From assembly GCF_003345255.1 (NCBI RefSeq), contig NZ_CP029331.1, positions 2,480,001-2,544,000 on the forward strand: a stretch of DNA of 64,000 nt, read 5' to 3'. The notes beneath the pieces were generated by a model. It worked only from the letters and a program-made list of their open reading frames with translations, had not been told where the DNA came from and searched no databases. Of the stretch, positions 29,701 through 41,646 are shown one piece after another (position 1 is the first letter of the stretch; the number at the start of each line of letters is the position of its first letter). The position numbers and the translations under genes are program-made. This stretch comes from Pseudothauera hydrothermalis. Its GTDB lineage: Bacteria; Pseudomonadota; Gammaproteobacteria; Burkholderiales; Rhodocyclaceae.

Positions 29701-30840
29701 TCAGTCGGCCTGCTTGCGCAGGAAAGCCGGAATGTCGTAAGTGCCGATGCCGTTGGCGCTCATCGCCTCGACCGCGGTGCGCCGTGCATTACGAAAGACC
29801 GATGGCACGTCCAGACTGCCGGAATCGATCGCGCCGCCTGCCGGTCCGTAGGTGCCGGTGCCTTGCACCACTTGCATCACCGGCTGGCGCGCGGCGCGCG
29901 GGGTACCCAGGCCGGTGGCCACCACGGTGATGCGGATGCGGTCCTCCATCGACTCGTCGAACACCGTACCGTACTTGACAAAGGCTTCCGGCGCGGCAAA
30001 GGCCTGCACGGTTTTGACCGCGTCGCGCACTTCGGACATTTTCAGCGAGCGGCTGGCGGTGATGTTGATCAGCACACAACGCGCACCGGACAGCTCAGTG
30101 CCTTCCAGCAGCGGGCTGACCGCCGCCTGCTCGGCGGCAATGCGCGCACGGTCCAGACCGGCCGCTTCGGCCGAACCCATCATCGCCCGGCCCATCTCGC
30201 CCATCGCGGTGCGCACGTCTTGGAAGTCGACGTTGACCAGGCCCGGCACGTTGATGATCTCGGCAATGCCGCCCACGGCCGAGCGCAGCACGTTGTCGGC
30301 CGAACGGAAGCAGTCTTCGAACCCGGCGTCATCGCCGTACACTTCGAGCAGTTTATCGTTGAGCACCACGATCAACGAATCGACATGGCGGGTCAGTTCC
30401 TCGACGCCGCTTTCTGCCACCCGCAGACGGTTTTCGAAGTCAAAGGGTTTGGTCACCACGGCAACGGTCAAAATGCCCATTTCCTTGGCAATCTCGGCCA
30501 CCACGGGGGCGGCGCCGGTGCCGGTGCCGCCTCCCATGCCGCCGGTGATGAAGCACATGTGCGCGCCTTCGAGTGCCGCAGCGATCGCATCGCGCGACTC
30601 CTGAGCCGCCGCCCGCCCCGCCTCGGGCTTGGAGCCGGCACCCAGACCGCTGGTGCCGAGCTGGATCTTGGTCGGCGCCAGGCAACGACCGAGCGCCTGC
30701 GCGTCGGTGTTGGCCACCACAAACTGCACACCCTGCACGCCTTCGCGGATCATGTGGTCGACCGCATTGCCGCCGGCTCCGCCCACACCGACGACCTTGA
30801 TCACCGTTCCGGTGGGAATCTTTTCAACGATTTCAATCAT
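29701..30840 (-). CDS. ftsZ: FtsZ, cell-division tubulin
   Basis: 379 aa. The tubulin signature [21 protein letters not shown] and [16 protein letters not shown] form the GTP site. The end, [11 protein letters not shown], is the conserved C-terminal peptide that binds FtsA and ZipA. Between them is a short variable linker. RBS GGAGG stands in front of the ATG (GGAGGCAAGGTAA). A 144-nt gap with an inverted repeat separates it from ftsA. Confidence 0.98.
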   Translation of the reverse strand: MIEIVEKIPTGTVIKVVGVGGAGGNAVDHMIREGVQGVQFVVANTDAQALGRCLAPTKIQLGTSGLGAGSKPEAGRAAAQESRDAIAAALEGAHMCFITGGMGGGTGTGAAPVVAEIAKEMGILTVAVVTKPFDFENRLRVAESGVEELTRHVDSLIVVLNDKLLEVYGDDAGFEDCFRSADNVLRSAVGGIAEIINVPGLVNVDFQDVRTAMGEMGRAMMGSAEAAGLDRARIAAEQAAVSPLLEGTELSGARCVLINITASRSLKMSEVRDAVKTVQAFAAPEAFVKYGTVFDESMEDRIRITVVATGLGTPRAARQPVMQVVQGTGTYGPAGGAIDSGSLDVPSVFRNARRTAVEAMSANGIGTYDIPAFLRKQAD

Positions 30841-30895
30841 TTACCTTGCCTCCGAGTAGTCAAGCAGTACTGCATACCGAACGCCCACCGAGTCT

Positions 30896-30932
30896 GTATT
30901 TAGTATTTCGCGCGAAGTCTACAACTAAATAC
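30896..30932. promoter_or_regulatory. Inverted repeat with an inner palindrome in the ftsA-ftsZ gap
   Basis: GTATTTAGT at 30896-30904 and ACTAAATAC at 30924-30932 are perfect 9-bp arms, 19 nt apart. Between them TTCGCGCGAA (30907-30916) is a 10-bp palindrome. The AT-rich arms stand out in GC-rich DNA. It could be an operator or an mRNA hairpin in the ftsZ leader; no T run follows, so a terminator is less likely. Confidence 0.45.
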
Positions 30933-30984
30933 CGGCTCATTGCGGGCACTCATTCACATTGGCCGCACGGCCCATCCGCACAGC

Positions 30985-32214
30985 TCAAAAATTCTTCTCA
31001 AACCACGCCTTCATGCGCCCGAACCATTGGCGCATGCTGCGCGTCTCGCGGGCCTGGATGCCCCGCCTGCGCTGCGCCAAGCCCTCCATCAGCAAACCCA
31101 TGGCTGCGGCATACTGCGGCTGGCACACCACGTCGGCCAATGCACCGTCGTATTGCGGCGCGCCCACCCGTACCGGCATGTGGAACACCTCTTCCCCCAG
31201 TTCGATCATGCCGCGCATCACCGACGAGCCGCCGGTCAGCACGATGCCGGAAGACAGCAGCTCCTCGTAGCCGCTGCGTCGCAACTCGGCATGCACCAAT
31301 TCGAACAGCTCGGAGACACGCGGCTCGATCACGTCGGCCAAGGCCTGGCGTGAGAGCTTGCGCGGCGGTCGGTCGCCCACGCCGGGCACTTCGATGGTGT
31401 CCTCCGGATCGACCAGGGTAGGCATCGCCACGCCATGGCGGATTTTCAGCTCCTCGGCCTCGGCGGTCGGGGTGCGCAACGCCATCGCAATGTCGTTGGT
31501 GATCTGATCGCCGGCTACCGGGATCACCGCGGTGTGGCGGATGGCGCCTTGGGTAAACACCGCGATATCGGTGGTGCCCGCGCCGATGTCGACCAGGCAC
31601 ACGCCCAGTTCCTTTTCGTCGTCCGAGAGCACCGCGAAGCTGGAAGCGAGCGGCTGCAGGATCAGATCCATCACCTCCAGCCCGCAGCGCCGCACGCACT
31701 TGATGACGTTCTGCGCTGCGGAAACCGCGCCGGTGACGATGTGCACCTTCACTTCCAGCTTCACCCCGCTCATGCCGATCGGCTCGCGCACTCCGCCCTG
31801 GCCGTCGATGATGAATTCCTGGGTGAGGATGTGCAGAATCTGCTGCTCGGCCGGAATCGGCATCGCACGCGCCACCTCGATGACCCGCTCGAGATCCAGC
31901 GGGGTGACTTCCTTGTCCTTGATCGCCACCATGCCGTTGGAGTTGAAACTCTTGATGTGGCTGCCGGCAATCCCGGTGTATACATCGCGGATTTTGCAGT
32001 CGGCCATCAGCTCGACCTCCTGGATCACCCGCGAAATGGCATCCACCGTGGCCTCGATATTGACCACCACGCCGCGCTTGAGGCCGTTGGTGGCCTGCGT
32101 GCCCAGACCGACCACCTCCAGCCGTCCGTCGGCGCGCACCTCGGCGACGACGCAGGTGATCTTGGCGGTGCCGATGTCCAGGCCGACGATCAGATCTTTG
32201 TAATCTTTACTCAT
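30985..32214 (-). CDS. ftsA: FtsA, actin-like division protein
   Basis: 409 aa from ATG 32214 ([26 protein letters not shown]). The actin-like phosphate loops are GLDIGTAKIT and LVDIGAGTTDIAVF, and GIVLTGGSSVMRGM is the adenosine loop. The C-terminus WFGRMKAWFEKNF is an amphipathic helix that tethers FtsZ filaments to the membrane. The ftsQ stop overlaps its start (ATGA). Confidence 0.97.
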   Translation of the reverse strand: MSKDYKDLIVGLDIGTAKITCVVAEVRADGRLEVVGLGTQATNGLKRGVVVNIEATVDAISRVIQEVELMADCKIRDVYTGIAGSHIKSFNSNGMVAIKDKEVTPLDLERVIEVARAMPIPAEQQILHILTQEFIIDGQGGVREPIGMSGVKLEVKVHIVTGAVSAAQNVIKCVRRCGLEVMDLILQPLASSFAVLSDDEKELGVCLVDIGAGTTDIAVFTQGAIRHTAVIPVAGDQITNDIAMALRTPTAEAEELKIRHGVAMPTLVDPEDTIEVPGVGDRPPRKLSRQALADVIEPRVSELFELVHAELRRSGYEELLSSGIVLTGGSSVMRGMIELGEEVFHMPVRVGAPQYDGALADVVCQPQYAAAMGLLMEGLAQRRRGIQARETRSMRQWFGRMKAWFEKNF

Positions 32215-33059
32215 TGCTTGCCTTTCATAGCCAGAGTGTCCGCCGGGGTCAGGGCGAAACCGCTCGGGTAACGTAGGTCGGCCACCGCCACCTGAACACC
32301 TATGCTCTCCTGGGTCTGCGGCCAGGCCGCCACGAAGCGCGCCAGCCGCGCCTCCAGCGATACCTTGTCTTGCTCGCGGCCGAGCACGATCACCATGTCG
32401 TTGTCCAGACGCAATTGCCACGCATCGCGCGCCGATAGCACCACTCCGACCAATTGCCGCCCCAGCGGCGCCAGCACTGCGGCAAAGGTCTGATAACGGC
32501 TCAACATATAAGCCGCCGACCCCGGTGGCCCGGAGAAGGCTGGCAGAGGCGCGTTGCTGGCGGCCACGAAAACCTCCCCCTGGCGATTGACCAGATGGGT
32601 CTCGCTATCGTCGTTCGACGTCCAATAGGCTACGGCCTGGTGCTCCTGCAAGCGCAACTCCAGCACATCGGGCCAACGTCGGCGCAGCTCGGCGCGGCGC
32701 ACCCAGGGCAGCTTTTCAAAGTCGGCTCGCACCCGATCCAGATCCACGGTGAAAAAATTGCCGCGGATCGCGGTGCGCGCCACGTATTCGAGCTGCGCGG
32801 TGGTGACCTGCGCCGGTGGCGATAGCAACACCACTTCGCGCAGCGGAAAAACCGGACGCGACAAAAACCAGTTCACCGCCACCCAGGTCAGCGCCAGCGC
32901 CGCAAACATCATCAGCAGATCGGCCAGCAGATTGAGCACCGCCGGGCGGTGCCAGAGACCGGCCGCATCGCCCGCACGGCCTGCCGGCGCGCCGGCGGCT
33001 GTGCGCCGGGACGCTGCAACCTGGCTGCGAAGCTGCTCAGCCAAGGCGGGCCTCCGCAA
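32211..33059 (-). CDS. ftsQ: FtsQ, divisome protein with POTRA domain
   Basis: 282 aa. A cytoplasmic Arg/Ala-rich N-terminus (about 40 residues) is followed by one TM helix ([23 protein letters not shown]). Residues after it form the POTRA domain ([23 protein letters not shown]...[39 protein letters not shown]). It overlaps the end of ddl by 23 nt. It joins FtsL and FtsB in the divisome. Confidence 0.93.
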   Translation of the reverse strand: MRRPALAEQLRSQVAASRRTAAGAPAGRAGDAAGLWHRPAVLNLLADLLMMFAALALTWVAVNWFLSRPVFPLREVVLLSPPAQVTTAQLEYVARTAIRGNFFTVDLDRVRADFEKLPWVRRAELRRRWPDVLELRLQEHQAVAYWTSNDDSETHLVNRQGEVFVAASNAPLPAFSGPPGSAAYMLSRYQTFAAVLAPLGRQLVGVVLSARDAWQLRLDNDMVIVLGREQDKVSLEARLARFVAAWPQTQESIGVQVAVADLRYPSGFALTPADTLAMKGKQ

Positions 33060-33963
33060 GAATCGCCAGACACAGTTGCTCGAAGCTCAGGCCCGCCACC
33101 TTAGCGGACATCGGCACCAGAGAATGGCCGGTCATGCCCGGCGCGGTGTTCATTTCCAGCAGATACGGCCGGCCGTCGGCCGTCAGGATCAGATCGACCC
33201 GTCCCCAGCCGCGGCAGCCGAGCACCTTGGCAGAGTGCATGATCAACGCTTGTAGCGCGCGCTCCTGCGCCTGCGGCAGTCCGCAGGGGCAGTCGTAGCG
33301 GGTATCGTCGGTGAAGTATTTGTGTTGATAGTCGTAGTTGCCGTCCGGTGCGACGATGCGGATCAAGGGCAGGGCCCGCTCGCCCAAAAAAGGTGCGGTG
33401 AGTTCGGCACCGGCGATGAATTCCTCTGCCATCACCAGCTTGTCATAGCGTGCTGCCAACTCCCAAGCAGCCTTCAACTGACCGGCCGCGGTGACTTTGG
33501 TCGCGCCCATGCTGGAGCCTTCATGCACCGGTTTGACAAAGATCGGCAGCCCCAGCTCGGCAGCTACCGCATCCCAGTCGGTGTGTTCATCCAACAGAAC
33601 GTAGCGCGGCGTAGGCAGCCCCGCGGCCTGCCACACCATCTTGGTGCGCCACTTGTCCATCGACAAGGCCGAAGCCATCACCCCGCTGCCGGTATAGGGA
33701 ATGCCCATCAGCTCCAGTGCGCCCTGCACCGTGCCATCTTCACCGCCCCGGCCATGCAGGGCAATGAATGCGCGCGCAAACCCTTCTTCTTTGAGCGCGT
33801 GCACATCCCGCTCCGCCGGGTCGAAGGCATGCGCATCGACGCCCGCGCGCTGCAAGGCGGCGAGCACCGCGCGCCCGGACATCAACGACACCTCACGCTC
33901 GGCGGATGCACCGCCGAACAGCACTGCGACTTTGCCGAAATCCATCCCGGTGTCCACGCTCAC
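33037..33963 (-). CDS. ddlB: D-alanine--D-alanine ligase
   Basis: 308 aa, DdlB size. ATP-grasp motifs seen: [56 protein letters not shown] and [30 protein letters not shown]. It makes the D-Ala-D-Ala end of the peptidoglycan stem peptide. It lies between murC (ATGA overlap) and ftsQ. Confidence 0.97.
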   Translation of the reverse strand: MSVDTGMDFGKVAVLFGGASAEREVSLMSGRAVLAALQRAGVDAHAFDPAERDVHALKEEGFARAFIALHGRGGEDGTVQGALELMGIPYTGSGVMASALSMDKWRTKMVWQAAGLPTPRYVLLDEHTDWDAVAAELGLPIFVKPVHEGSSMGATKVTAAGQLKAAWELAARYDKLVMAEEFIAGAELTAPFLGERALPLIRIVAPDGNYDYQHKYFTDDTRYDCPCGLPQAQERALQALIMHSAKVLGCRGWGRVDLILTADGRPYLLEMNTAPGMTGHSLVPMSAKVAGLSFEQLCLAILAEARLG

Positions 33964-35375
33964 CCCCCAGTATCCTCGCTGCTCAGCCGGCCAGGCACCG
34001 CGCCAATCGAACCTGCGCCCATGGTGATCACCACATCGCCATCTTGGGCCGCGTCCATGATCGCCTGCGGCATATCGCCGATATCCTCGACGAACACCGG
34101 TTCCACTTTCCCCGCCACGCGCAACGCCCGCGCCAGCGCCCGGCCGTCGGCGGCCACGATGGGGGTCTCGCCAGCGGCATACACTTCGGTGAGCAACAGC
34201 GCATCCACCGAAGACAGCACTTTGACAAAGTCTTCGAAGCAGTCGCGGGTACGGGTGTAACGGTGCGGCTGAAAAGCCAGCACCAACCGGCGGCCGGGAA
34301 AAGCGCCACGCGCCGCGGCAAGGGTGGCGGCCATCTCCGCCGGGTGGTGGCCGTAGTCGTCGATCAGGGTGAACCGGCCGCGCGGCTGGCCGAGCCCATC
34401 GTACAGGGTGACATCGCCGTAACGTTGAAAGCGCCGGCCGACGCCGTGGAACTCGGCCAGCGCCTTGACGATCGCCTCATCCGGCACCTGCACCTCGGTG
34501 GCCACCGCAATGGCCGCCAGCGCATTTTGCACATTGTGCAGACCGGGCAGATTGAGCTCGATCGGCAAGCGGCTGGTGCTGCCATTGACGCGCACCGCGT
34601 CGAAGAGCATGCGTCCGCCGTCCGCACGGATGTTCTCGGCGCGGATACTGGCGCTTGGTGACAAACCGTAACGCACGGTCTGCTTGGATACCAAAGGCAT
34701 GATGGCGCGCACATGCGGATCGTCCTCGCACAGCACCGCCACGCCGTAGAACGGTAAATGCTGCAGAAAATCCACGAACGCCTGCTTGAGCCGGGTGAAA
34801 TCGTGCCCGTAGGTGTCCATGTGGTCGGTATCGATATTGGTCACCACCGAAATCACCGGATTGAGCATCAGAAATGAGGCGTCCGATTCGTCGGCTTCGG
34901 CCACCAGGAAATCACCCTTGCCCAGCCGCGCATTGGCGCCGGCCGCGTTCAGCCGCCCGCCGATCACGAAGGTGGGGTCCATGCCGCCTTCGGCGAGGAT
35001 GCTGGCCACCAGAGAAGTCGTCGTGGTCTTGCCATGGGTGCCGGCGATGGCGATGCCGCGCTGAAAGCGCATCAACTCGGCCAGCATCTGTGCGCGCGGC
35101 ACCACCGGAATGCCGCGCGCGCGCGCGGCAATCACTTCCGGGTTGTCGCCTTTGACCGCGGTGGAGGTCACCACCACGTCGGCGTGGTCGATATTGGCCG
35201 CATCATGCCCGCGCACCACGCGCGCGCCCAGTGCTTGCAAACGGCGGGTGGCGGCGCTGTCGGTCAAATCCGAACCGCTGACCGTGAAGCCTTGATTGAC
35301 CAGCACCTCGGCAATGCCGCTCATGCCCGCGCCGCCGATGCCAACGAAATGAATGTGTTTGACCTTGTGTTTCAT
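33960..35375 (-). CDS. murC: UDP-N-acetylmuramate--L-alanine ligase
   Basis: 471 aa from ATG 35375 ([25 protein letters not shown]). The ATP site is [28 protein letters not shown] and [10 protein letters not shown] are the other Mur-ligase motifs. It adds L-Ala to UDP-MurNAc. The start overlaps the murG stop by 4 nt. A start 30 nt upstream lies inside murG and is not needed. Confidence 0.97.
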   Translation of the reverse strand: MKHKVKHIHFVGIGGAGMSGIAEVLVNQGFTVSGSDLTDSAATRRLQALGARVVRGHDAANIDHADVVVTSTAVKGDNPEVIAARARGIPVVPRAQMLAELMRFQRGIAIAGTHGKTTTTSLVASILAEGGMDPTFVIGGRLNAAGANARLGKGDFLVAEADESDASFLMLNPVISVVTNIDTDHMDTYGHDFTRLKQAFVDFLQHLPFYGVAVLCEDDPHVRAIMPLVSKQTVRYGLSPSASIRAENIRADGGRMLFDAVRVNGSTSRLPIELNLPGLHNVQNALAAIAVATEVQVPDEAIVKALAEFHGVGRRFQRYGDVTLYDGLGQPRGRFTLIDDYGHHPAEMAATLAAARGAFPGRRLVLAFQPHRYTRTRDCFEDFVKVLSSVDALLLTEVYAAGETPIVAADGRALARALRVAGKVEPVFVEDIGDMPQAIMDAAQDGDVVITMGAGSIGAVPGRLSSEDTGG

Positions 35376-36439
35376 GTCTGGCCTCCTGCCAGTCGCTCGC
35401 ATTCGGCGGCCACTTCGAAGGCCGCCTGCGGTTTGGCCAGTTCGCGCGCCTTGCAGGCCATCTCCAGCAGGCGCGCCCGGTTCAAACCGGCGAGCAGGCC
35501 GGCCAGGGCGTCGGCGCTGAGTTCATGCTGCGGCAGCAAAATGGCCGCACCGTGTTCCGATAGAAAGCGTGCGTTCCCGGTTTGATGGTCATCGACCGCG
35601 TGGGGAAACGGCACCAACACGCTTGCCACCCCCACCGCGGCAAGCTCGGCCACGGTGAGCGCACCGGCGCGGCAAATCACCAGATCCGCCGCCGCGTAGC
35701 GCGCCGCCATGTCATCGATGAAGGGCAATAGTTCGCCGTCGACACCCGCATCCCGATAAGCCGCACGCAGGGCATCGATCTGCTTTTCGCCGGCCTGGTG
35801 GGTGACCAACGGCCGCTGCCCGGCCGGGATACGCGCCAGTGCCTGCGGCACGGTGAGGTTGAGCACCGAGGCGCCCAGGCTGCCGCCGACCACCAGCAGG
35901 CGTAACGGCCCGCTGCGCCCGGCAAAGCGCTGCGCCGGCGGTGCGGTCGCCGCGATCTCCTCGCGCACCGGGTTGCCTACCCAGCGAGCGTTCTTGAGCA
36001 CCTGCGGAAAACCGCTGAGCACGCTGTCGGCCACCCCGGCCAGCACCCGGTTGGCAAGCCCCGCCACCGAGTTCTGCTCGTGCAGCACCAAGGGGCGGCC
36101 GGTGAGCGCCGCCATCATGCCGCCCGGAAAGCTGATGTAACCGCCCATGCCCAGCACTACGTCGGGCCGAACACGGCGCAGTTGGCGCAGTGCCTGCCAA
36201 AAACCGGCGAGCAGATTCATCGGCAGCATCAATTTGCGCAGCAGGCCCTTACCGCGCAGCGCGGTAAAGCGCACCCAGGCGGTTTCATAGCCGCGCGCCG
36301 GAATCAACCGTGCCTCCATGCCGTCCGGGTTGCCCATCCACACGATGCGCCAACCCTTGGCGCGCAGCACTTCGGCCACTGCGATACCAGGGAAGATGTG
36401 CCCCCCGGTGCCGCCGGCCATGACCAGTAGCGTCCTCAT
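35372..36439 (-). CDS. murG: MurG, lipid II-forming N-acetylglucosaminyltransferase
   Basis: 355 aa. [24 protein letters not shown] is the first G-loop, [13 protein letters not shown] the second, and [36 protein letters not shown] the UDP-GlcNAc site. It adds GlcNAc to lipid I on the inner face of the membrane. The start has a strong GGAGG site 6 nt upstream; that site is part of a duplicated block (see the mini-ORF). Confidence 0.97.
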   Translation of the reverse strand: MRTLLVMAGGTGGHIFPGIAVAEVLRAKGWRIVWMGNPDGMEARLIPARGYETAWVRFTALRGKGLLRKLMLPMNLLAGFWQALRQLRRVRPDVVLGMGGYISFPGGMMAALTGRPLVLHEQNSVAGLANRVLAGVADSVLSGFPQVLKNARWVGNPVREEIAATAPPAQRFAGRSGPLRLLVVGGSLGASVLNLTVPQALARIPAGQRPLVTHQAGEKQIDALRAAYRDAGVDGELLPFIDDMAARYAAADLVICRAGALTVAELAAVGVASVLVPFPHAVDDHQTGNARFLSEHGAAILLPQHELSADALAGLLAGLNRARLLEMACKARELAKPQAAFEVAAECERLAGGQT

Positions 36440-36525
36440 GCCCGCCCTCCGCGCATGATTTGCCTGTTTTGACTGCGCGCCGCCGCGGGAGAGCTTGCGG
36501 CGCTGCGTCGAAATCCCCTAGTCAT
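36436..36525 (-). CDS. Possible 29-codon mini-ORF linking ftsW and murG
   Basis: ATG 36525 overlaps the ftsW stop (ATGA) and its own stop TGA (36438-36436) overlaps the murG start (ATGA). The start has GGAGG in front. The frame ends MRGGRA, the same six residues that end FtsW, because a 22-nt block with the GGAGG site is nearly repeated at both ends. The 29-residue peptide is rich in Ala, Arg and Ser and matches nothing I know. It may only serve to keep ribosomes moving from ftsW to murG. Confidence 0.4.
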   Translation of the reverse strand: MTRGFRRSAASSPAAARSQNRQIMRGGRA

Positions 36526-37757
36526 GCTCGGCCTCCGCGCATGACTAGGCGATTTTCCCAGTCGACCCGCAGGAGGATGGCCAAAGCCAGGCAGTTGGCA
36601 ATGATGGCCGAACCGCCAAAGCTCATCAGCGGCAGGGTCAGCCCCTTGGTCGGCAGCAGGCCCATGTTCACGCCCATGTTGATGAACGACTGGACCCCGA
36701 TCCACAGGCCGATACCCTGCGCCACCAGACCGGGGAAATAGCGCTCCAGCTTGATCGCCGCGCGGCCGATGGCAAACGCCCGCTGCACCAGCAGAGCAAA
36801 CAGCATGACCACGGTCAGCACGCCGACGAAGCCGAGTTCTTCGGCCAGCACCGCGAGCAGAAAGTCGGTATGCGCCTCGGGCAGGTAGAAAAGCTTTTCG
36901 ACGCTGGCGCCCAGGCCGACTCCGAACCACTCGCCGCGACCGAAGGCAATCAGCGCGTGCGAAAGCTGGTAACCGCGGCCGAAGGCATCCTGCCAAGGGT
37001 CCAGAAAGCCAAACAGGCGGTCGCGGCGGTAAGGCGACAGCCACACTAGCAAGGCAAAGCCAATCAACGCTACAGCCACCAGAAAAACGAATATCCGCGC
37101 ATTGACGCCGCCCAGAAAGAGCACGCCGAAGGCGATCGCACAAATCACCACCAGAGCGCCAAAATCCGGCTCCATCAGCAGCAGGCAGCCGACCAGCACG
37201 ATGACGCCGGTCATCGGCAAGAATGCACGCTTGAAGCTGGCGATGGCGTCGAGTTTGCGCACCGTGTAGTCGGCCGCGTACAGGGCCACGAATACCTTCA
37301 TCAACTCCGAAGGCTGCAAATTCACCGGCCCCAGGTCGATCCAGCGCCGGGCACCGTTGACCTCGCGGCCAATGCCCGGAATCAGCACCAGCACCAACAG
37401 CACGACACCGGCCATGAACAGCCAGGGTGCAGCCTGTTCCCAGCGCACCATCGGCACCTGAAAGGCAAGCAGGCCCACCGCCACGCCCAGTGCCAGATAA
37501 ACACCGTGGCGCAGCAAAAAATAGTGCGATTGGTAACCGGTAAAACGGCTGCCTTCGGCAATCGCGATCGATGCCGAATACACCATCACCAAGCCGATCA
37601 ACAGCAAGGCGGCCGCCGACCACAACAGCAACGGATCGAGTTCGCGCGCCGGGGCGGCCGGCCGCAACAGCCGGCTGACCGCGCGCGCGGTCTCCGCCCC
37701 GCGATGCGGGCGACGCGCTGCAAACGACCGGAATACAGACGGCAGTACCAGCTTCAT
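36522..37757 (-). CDS. ftsW: FtsW, SEDS-family septal glycosyltransferase
   Basis: 411 aa with about ten TM helices. An N-terminal Arg-rich cytoplasmic stretch is followed by [47 protein letters not shown] and [23 protein letters not shown] are SEDS signatures. It makes septal glycan strands with FtsI, whose gene is in the same cluster. It overlaps murD by 4 nt. Confidence 0.96.
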   Translation of the reverse strand: MKLVLPSVFRSFAARRPHRGAETARAVSRLLRPAAPARELDPLLLWSAAALLLIGLVMVYSASIAIAEGSRFTGYQSHYFLLRHGVYLALGVAVGLLAFQVPMVRWEQAAPWLFMAGVVLLVLVLIPGIGREVNGARRWIDLGPVNLQPSELMKVFVALYAADYTVRKLDAIASFKRAFLPMTGVIVLVGCLLLMEPDFGALVVICAIAFGVLFLGGVNARIFVFLVAVALIGFALLVWLSPYRRDRLFGFLDPWQDAFGRGYQLSHALIAFGRGEWFGVGLGASVEKLFYLPEAHTDFLLAVLAEELGFVGVLTVVMLFALLVQRAFAIGRAAIKLERYFPGLVAQGIGLWIGVQSFINMGVNMGLLPTKGLTLPLMSFGGSAIIANCLALAILLRVDWENRLVMRGGRA

Positions 37758-39151
37758 CGGGGCATGACCTGCGGTAGCGCGCGCGCCGCGGCAACGAACA
37801 CCTCGGCGCGGTGCGCGTAATTACGAAACATGTCCAGGCTGGAGCAGGCCGGCGAGAGCAACACCGCGTCGCCTGGTTGAGCGAGCTGGTTGGCTCGCAC
37901 CACCGCCTCGTCCAGCGTGGCAAAGCGCTCCACCGGCGTGCCGCAGCCTTCGAGCGCTGCAGCGATACGGCCGGCATCGCGCCCGATCAGCAACACGGCG
38001 CGGGCGTAGCGTGCAACCGCTTCGCGCAAGGGGGTGAAGTCTTGCCCCTTGCCATCGCCGCCGGCGATCAACACCACCGGGCGGTCCAAACCTGCCAGCG
38101 CGGCCAGCGTGGCGCCCACATTGGTGCCTTTGGAGTCATCGTAAAACAGCACGCCATCGGCACGTTCGGCGACCAGTTCGACCCGGTGCGGCAGACCTCG
38201 AAAGGTTTTCAGTCCAGCGACCAACGGCGCCTGCGGCAGGCCGATGGCCCGGCACAGGGCAAAGGCGGCGAGCGCATTGGCGGCATTGTGAATACCGGCG
38301 ATCGGCAATTCGGCCAACGGCAAAAGCGCGGTGCCGCCTTCGGCCAGCCAACGCTCACCGGCGCGGGTGCTGAGCCCCAGATCGGTCTCCGCATATGGCT
38401 CGTCGATGCCAAACGTGCGCACCGGGCAGCCTGCGCGCACCATGGCGGCGACGCGCGCATCCTGACGGTTGAGTACCTGTACGCCGGCCCCAGTAAAGAT
38501 ACGCGCCTTGGTGGCGGCGTATTCGTCCAAATCGGCATAGCGGTCGAGGTGATCGTCGCTGATGTTGAGCACCGTCGCCGCATCGGCGGCAAAACCGTCT
38601 GCCGCCTCGAGCTGAAAGCTGGACAATTCCAACACCCAGCACGCCGGCAATGGCCTGCCCGCTGCCAGGCGGTCGGCCAGCACCTCCAACGGCGCCGGGC
38701 TGATGTTGCCGGCCGCCACCGCATCCAGCCCGGCGCTGCGGGCCAGATGGGCGGCCAGCGCGGTGGTGGTGGTCTTGCCGTTGGTGCCGGTAATGGCCAG
38801 GATGCGGGTCGTCTTACGCACGCCGAGTTCATCCAGCGCCGCGGCAAACAGGCTGATCTCACCCACCACCCGCAGGCCGCGACGACGCGCTTCGGCCACC
38901 ACACCGCCGCGCGGGTCCAGCCCAGGGCTTACCGCAACCAGGTCGACACCGTCGAGCAGCGCGTCGGAAAACTCACCGGTATGCAGCGCGGCGTGGGGCG
39001 CGAAGTCATGCAGGCGGGCTGCGCCCGGCGGCTCGGCACGGGTGTCGGCCACCCGCAGGCAGACACCCTGACGCGCACACCAGCGCGCCATCGCCAGGCC
39101 CGATTCGCCCAGCCCGAGTATCAACACGAGTTTGCCCGCAAGTGCGCTCAT
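37754..39151 (-). CDS. murD: UDP-N-acetylmuramoylalanine--D-glutamate ligase
   Basis: 465 aa. Begins [22 protein letters not shown]; the ATP site is [17 protein letters not shown], followed by [10 protein letters not shown] and [13 protein letters not shown]. It adds D-Glu to UDP-MurNAc-L-Ala. The spacing to mraY is 7 nt, and the stop overlaps the ftsW start. Confidence 0.97.
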   Translation of the reverse strand: MSALAGKLVLILGLGESGLAMARWCARQGVCLRVADTRAEPPGAARLHDFAPHAALHTGEFSDALLDGVDLVAVSPGLDPRGGVVAEARRRGLRVVGEISLFAAALDELGVRKTTRILAITGTNGKTTTTALAAHLARSAGLDAVAAGNISPAPLEVLADRLAAGRPLPACWVLELSSFQLEAADGFAADAATVLNISDDHLDRYADLDEYAATKARIFTGAGVQVLNRQDARVAAMVRAGCPVRTFGIDEPYAETDLGLSTRAGERWLAEGGTALLPLAELPIAGIHNAANALAAFALCRAIGLPQAPLVAGLKTFRGLPHRVELVAERADGVLFYDDSKGTNVGATLAALAGLDRPVVLIAGGDGKGQDFTPLREAVARYARAVLLIGRDAGRIAAALEGCGTPVERFATLDEAVVRANQLAQPGDAVLLSPACSSLDMFRNYAHRAEVFVAAARALPQVMPR

Positions 39152-39158
39152 CTCCGCC

Positions 39159-40247
39159 TTATCTCAGCTTCAAGGTAGACAGGCCGAACAGCACCAGCAT
39201 GATGGTGATGATCCAAAAGCGCACCACCACCTGGGTTTCCTTCCAGCCGCCGAGCTCATAGTGGTGATGCAGCGGCGCCATACGGAAAATGCGTTTGCCG
39301 CCAGTGGCTTTGAAATAGAGCACCTGCACCATCACCGACAGGGTTTCGGCAACGAACAGGCCGCCCATGATGAAGAGCACGATTTCCTGGCGCACCACCA
39401 CGGCGATGGTGCCTAGCGCCGCACCCAGGGCGAGCGCGCCCACATCGCCCATGAACACCTCGGCCGGATAGGCGTTGAACCACAAAAAGCCCAGACCGGC
39501 GCCGCAGATCGCGCCGCAGAACACCGCCAGTTCGCCGGCACCGGCCACATAGGGCACGCCCAGATATTTGGCAAAGCCGGCATGGCCAGCCACGTAGGCA
39601 AAGATCGCCAGCGCACCGGCCACCATCACGGTAGGCATGATGGCCAAACCGTCCAAACCGTCGGTGAGATTGACCGCGTGGCCGGTTCCATTGATCACGA
39701 AATAGGTCAGGGCGATGAAGCCGACAATGCCTAGCGGATAAGCCACCGCCTTGAAAAAAGGCACGATCAGTTCGGTTTGCGCCGGCGTGCTGGCGGTCAG
39801 CCCAAGATAGACCGCAGCGGCCAACGCGATGGCCGAGGTCCATAAATATTTCCAGCGGCTGGCCAGCCCTTTGGGGTTGCGATGCACCACCTTACGCCAG
39901 TCGTCCACCCAGCCCACGGCGCCAAAGCCCAGCGTAACCAGCAGGGTAACCCACACATAGCGGTTGGATAGATCGCCCCACAGCAACACGGTAACCCCAA
40001 TGGCGATCAGGATCAGCGCACCGCCCATGGTGGGCGTGCCAGCCTTGGTGAGATGCGATTTAGGCCCATCGTCGCGCACCGCTTGGCCGATTTTTTTGGC
40101 AGTCAGCCAACGGATCAGCCGCGGACCGAACATCAGCGAAATGACCAGCGCGGTCAGCGCCGCCAGCACCGTGCGCAGCGTGATATAGCCAAAGACGTTG
40201 AAGGCGCGGATGTCCTGGGCCAGCCAGAGAGCAAGTTCAAGCAGCAT
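39159..40247 (-). CDS. mraY: MraY, phospho-N-acetylmuramoyl-pentapeptide transferase
   Basis: 362 aa from ATG 40247. Multi-helix membrane enzyme with the Asp-rich GWVDDWRKV, the [14 protein letters not shown] motif and the end [22 protein letters not shown]. It moves the MurNAc-pentapeptide to undecaprenyl phosphate, forming lipid I. Overlaps the murF end by 11 nt, so translation is coupled. Confidence 0.97.
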   Translation of the reverse strand: MLLELALWLAQDIRAFNVFGYITLRTVLAALTALVISLMFGPRLIRWLTAKKIGQAVRDDGPKSHLTKAGTPTMGGALILIAIGVTVLLWGDLSNRYVWVTLLVTLGFGAVGWVDDWRKVVHRNPKGLASRWKYLWTSAIALAAAVYLGLTASTPAQTELIVPFFKAVAYPLGIVGFIALTYFVINGTGHAVNLTDGLDGLAIMPTVMVAGALAIFAYVAGHAGFAKYLGVPYVAGAGELAVFCGAICGAGLGFLWFNAYPAEVFMGDVGALALGAALGTIAVVVRQEIVLFIMGGLFVAETLSVMVQVLYFKATGGKRIFRMAPLHHHYELGGWKETQVVVRFWIITIMLVLFGLSTLKLR

Positions 40248-41646
40248 CGTCGTTATCCTGCATCCCGGATGCGGCCGGCTGCGCGGCCAGCCGCTCGACC
40301 ACCCGTTCCATGTGCATGAACCGGGACCCTTTGACCAGCACCACGGTATCCGGGTCGAGCTGCGCGGCGAGCGCCTCGACCAAATCATCGACCGAAGTGA
40401 AATGGCCGCCGCCGTCGCCAAAGTTACGGGCGGCCACTGCACTCATTTCACCCAGCGCGTAGAGCGCGTCCACGCCTTTGCTTTTGGCGTAGCCGCCGAT
40501 TTCATCGTGCACCTGCGCGCTGGCCTCACCGACTTCACCCATGTCGCCCAGTACCACGATCTTGCGTCCCGGCGTGGCCGCCAGCACGTCGATGCCGGCG
40601 CGCACCGAATCCGGATTGGCGTTGTAACTGTCGTCCAACAGCAGCGCACCATGAAGGCCGGGGCGACGCTGCAGACGGCCGGCCGTGCCGGTGTAAGCGC
40701 TCAAGCCGGCCACCACCGCCTCCATCGATGCCCCCGCGGACAGACAGGCCGCCGCAGCGGCAACCGCATTACGGGCGTTATGCTCACCGGGCACCTGCAG
40801 ATCGAAATGAACCACCGCCTGTGGCGTCCTGAGTTCGATTCGGCTGCCCAACCCGTGTGTGGTGCAGCGCCCTTCGATGTCCGCCGGAGCGTGCAGCGCA
40901 AAGGTCACCACCCGGCGCGCGGCATTCACATCGCGCCAATAGGCGGCATGCGGATCGTCGGCATTGATCAGCGCCACGCCATCGCTGCCCAGACCCTGGT
41001 AGATCGTGCCTTTTTCCCGCGCAATGGCGGCCACGCTGCCCAGACCTTGCAGATGGGCGCGCTGGGCATTGTTGACCAGGGCCACCGTGGGCCGTGCGAT
41101 CCCGGTGAGGTAGGCGATCTCGCCCGGACGATTCATGCCCATCTCCACCACTGCAGCGCGGTGTGTGTCGCGCAGCGCCAACAGCGTGAGCGGCAGGCCG
41201 ATATCGTTGTTGAGATTGCCGGCGGTGGCCAATACCGCCTGTGCGCCGGCACCGTCTTGCGCCGCCTGGGCGCGCAAAATGGCGGCACACATCTCCTTGA
41301 CCGTGGTTTTGCCGTTACTGCCGGTAATGCCCAATACCGGAAGGTCGAAGCGGCTGCGCCAGTGTGCCGCCAAGCGGCCGAGTGCATGCCGGGTATCGTC
41401 GACCACCAAAAGCGGTAACGGCGCGGCGTTTTGGCCATCTGCCCAGCGACTATCGACCAACGCCGCCGCCGCGCCGGCTGCGGCCGCCGCGGCTACGAAC
41501 TGGTGACCGTCGAAGCGTTCACCGCGCAAGGCCACGAACAACTGGCCGCTGCCTATGTTGCGGCTGTCGGTGCCGACGGCGGTGAAACGGCCCTCGCCAA
41601 TGAGGCGCCCGTCGAGCGCGCGGGCGGCGTCCTGCAAGGACATCAT
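40237..41646 (-). CDS. murF: UDP-N-acetylmuramoyl-tripeptide--D-alanyl-D-alanine ligase
   Basis: 469 aa; ATG 41646 overlaps the murE stop, and a second ATG follows at once. ATP site: [13 protein letters not shown]; also [11 protein letters not shown] and [13 protein letters not shown]. It joins D-Ala-D-Ala to the tripeptide, using the product of the ddl gene in the same cluster. Confidence 0.97.
   Translation of the reverse strand: MMSLQDAARALDGRLIGEGRFTAVGTDSRNIGSGQLFVALRGERFDGHQFVAAAAAAGAAAALVDSRWADGQNAAPLPLLVVDDTRHALGRLAAHWRSRFDLPVLGITGSNGKTTVKEMCAAILRAQAAQDGAGAQAVLATAGNLNNDIGLPLTLLALRDTHRAAVVEMGMNRPGEIAYLTGIARPTVALVNNAQRAHLQGLGSVAAIAREKGTIYQGLGSDGVALINADDPHAAYWRDVNAARRVVTFALHAPADIEGRCTTHGLGSRIELRTPQAVVHFDLQVPGEHNARNAVAAAAACLSAGASMEAVVAGLSAYTGTAGRLQRRPGLHGALLLDDSYNANPDSVRAGIDVLAATPGRKIVVLGDMGEVGEASAQVHDEIGGYAKSKGVDALYALGEMSAVAARNFGDGGGHFTSVDDLVEALAAQLDPDTVVLVKGSRFMHMERVVERLAAQPAASGMQDNDDAA

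Noticed and set aside
36436-37977. Minus-strand frame of 513 codons over ftsW
   Set aside because: Only its last 29 codons have their own RBS and start; the rest is a +1 shadow of ftsW.
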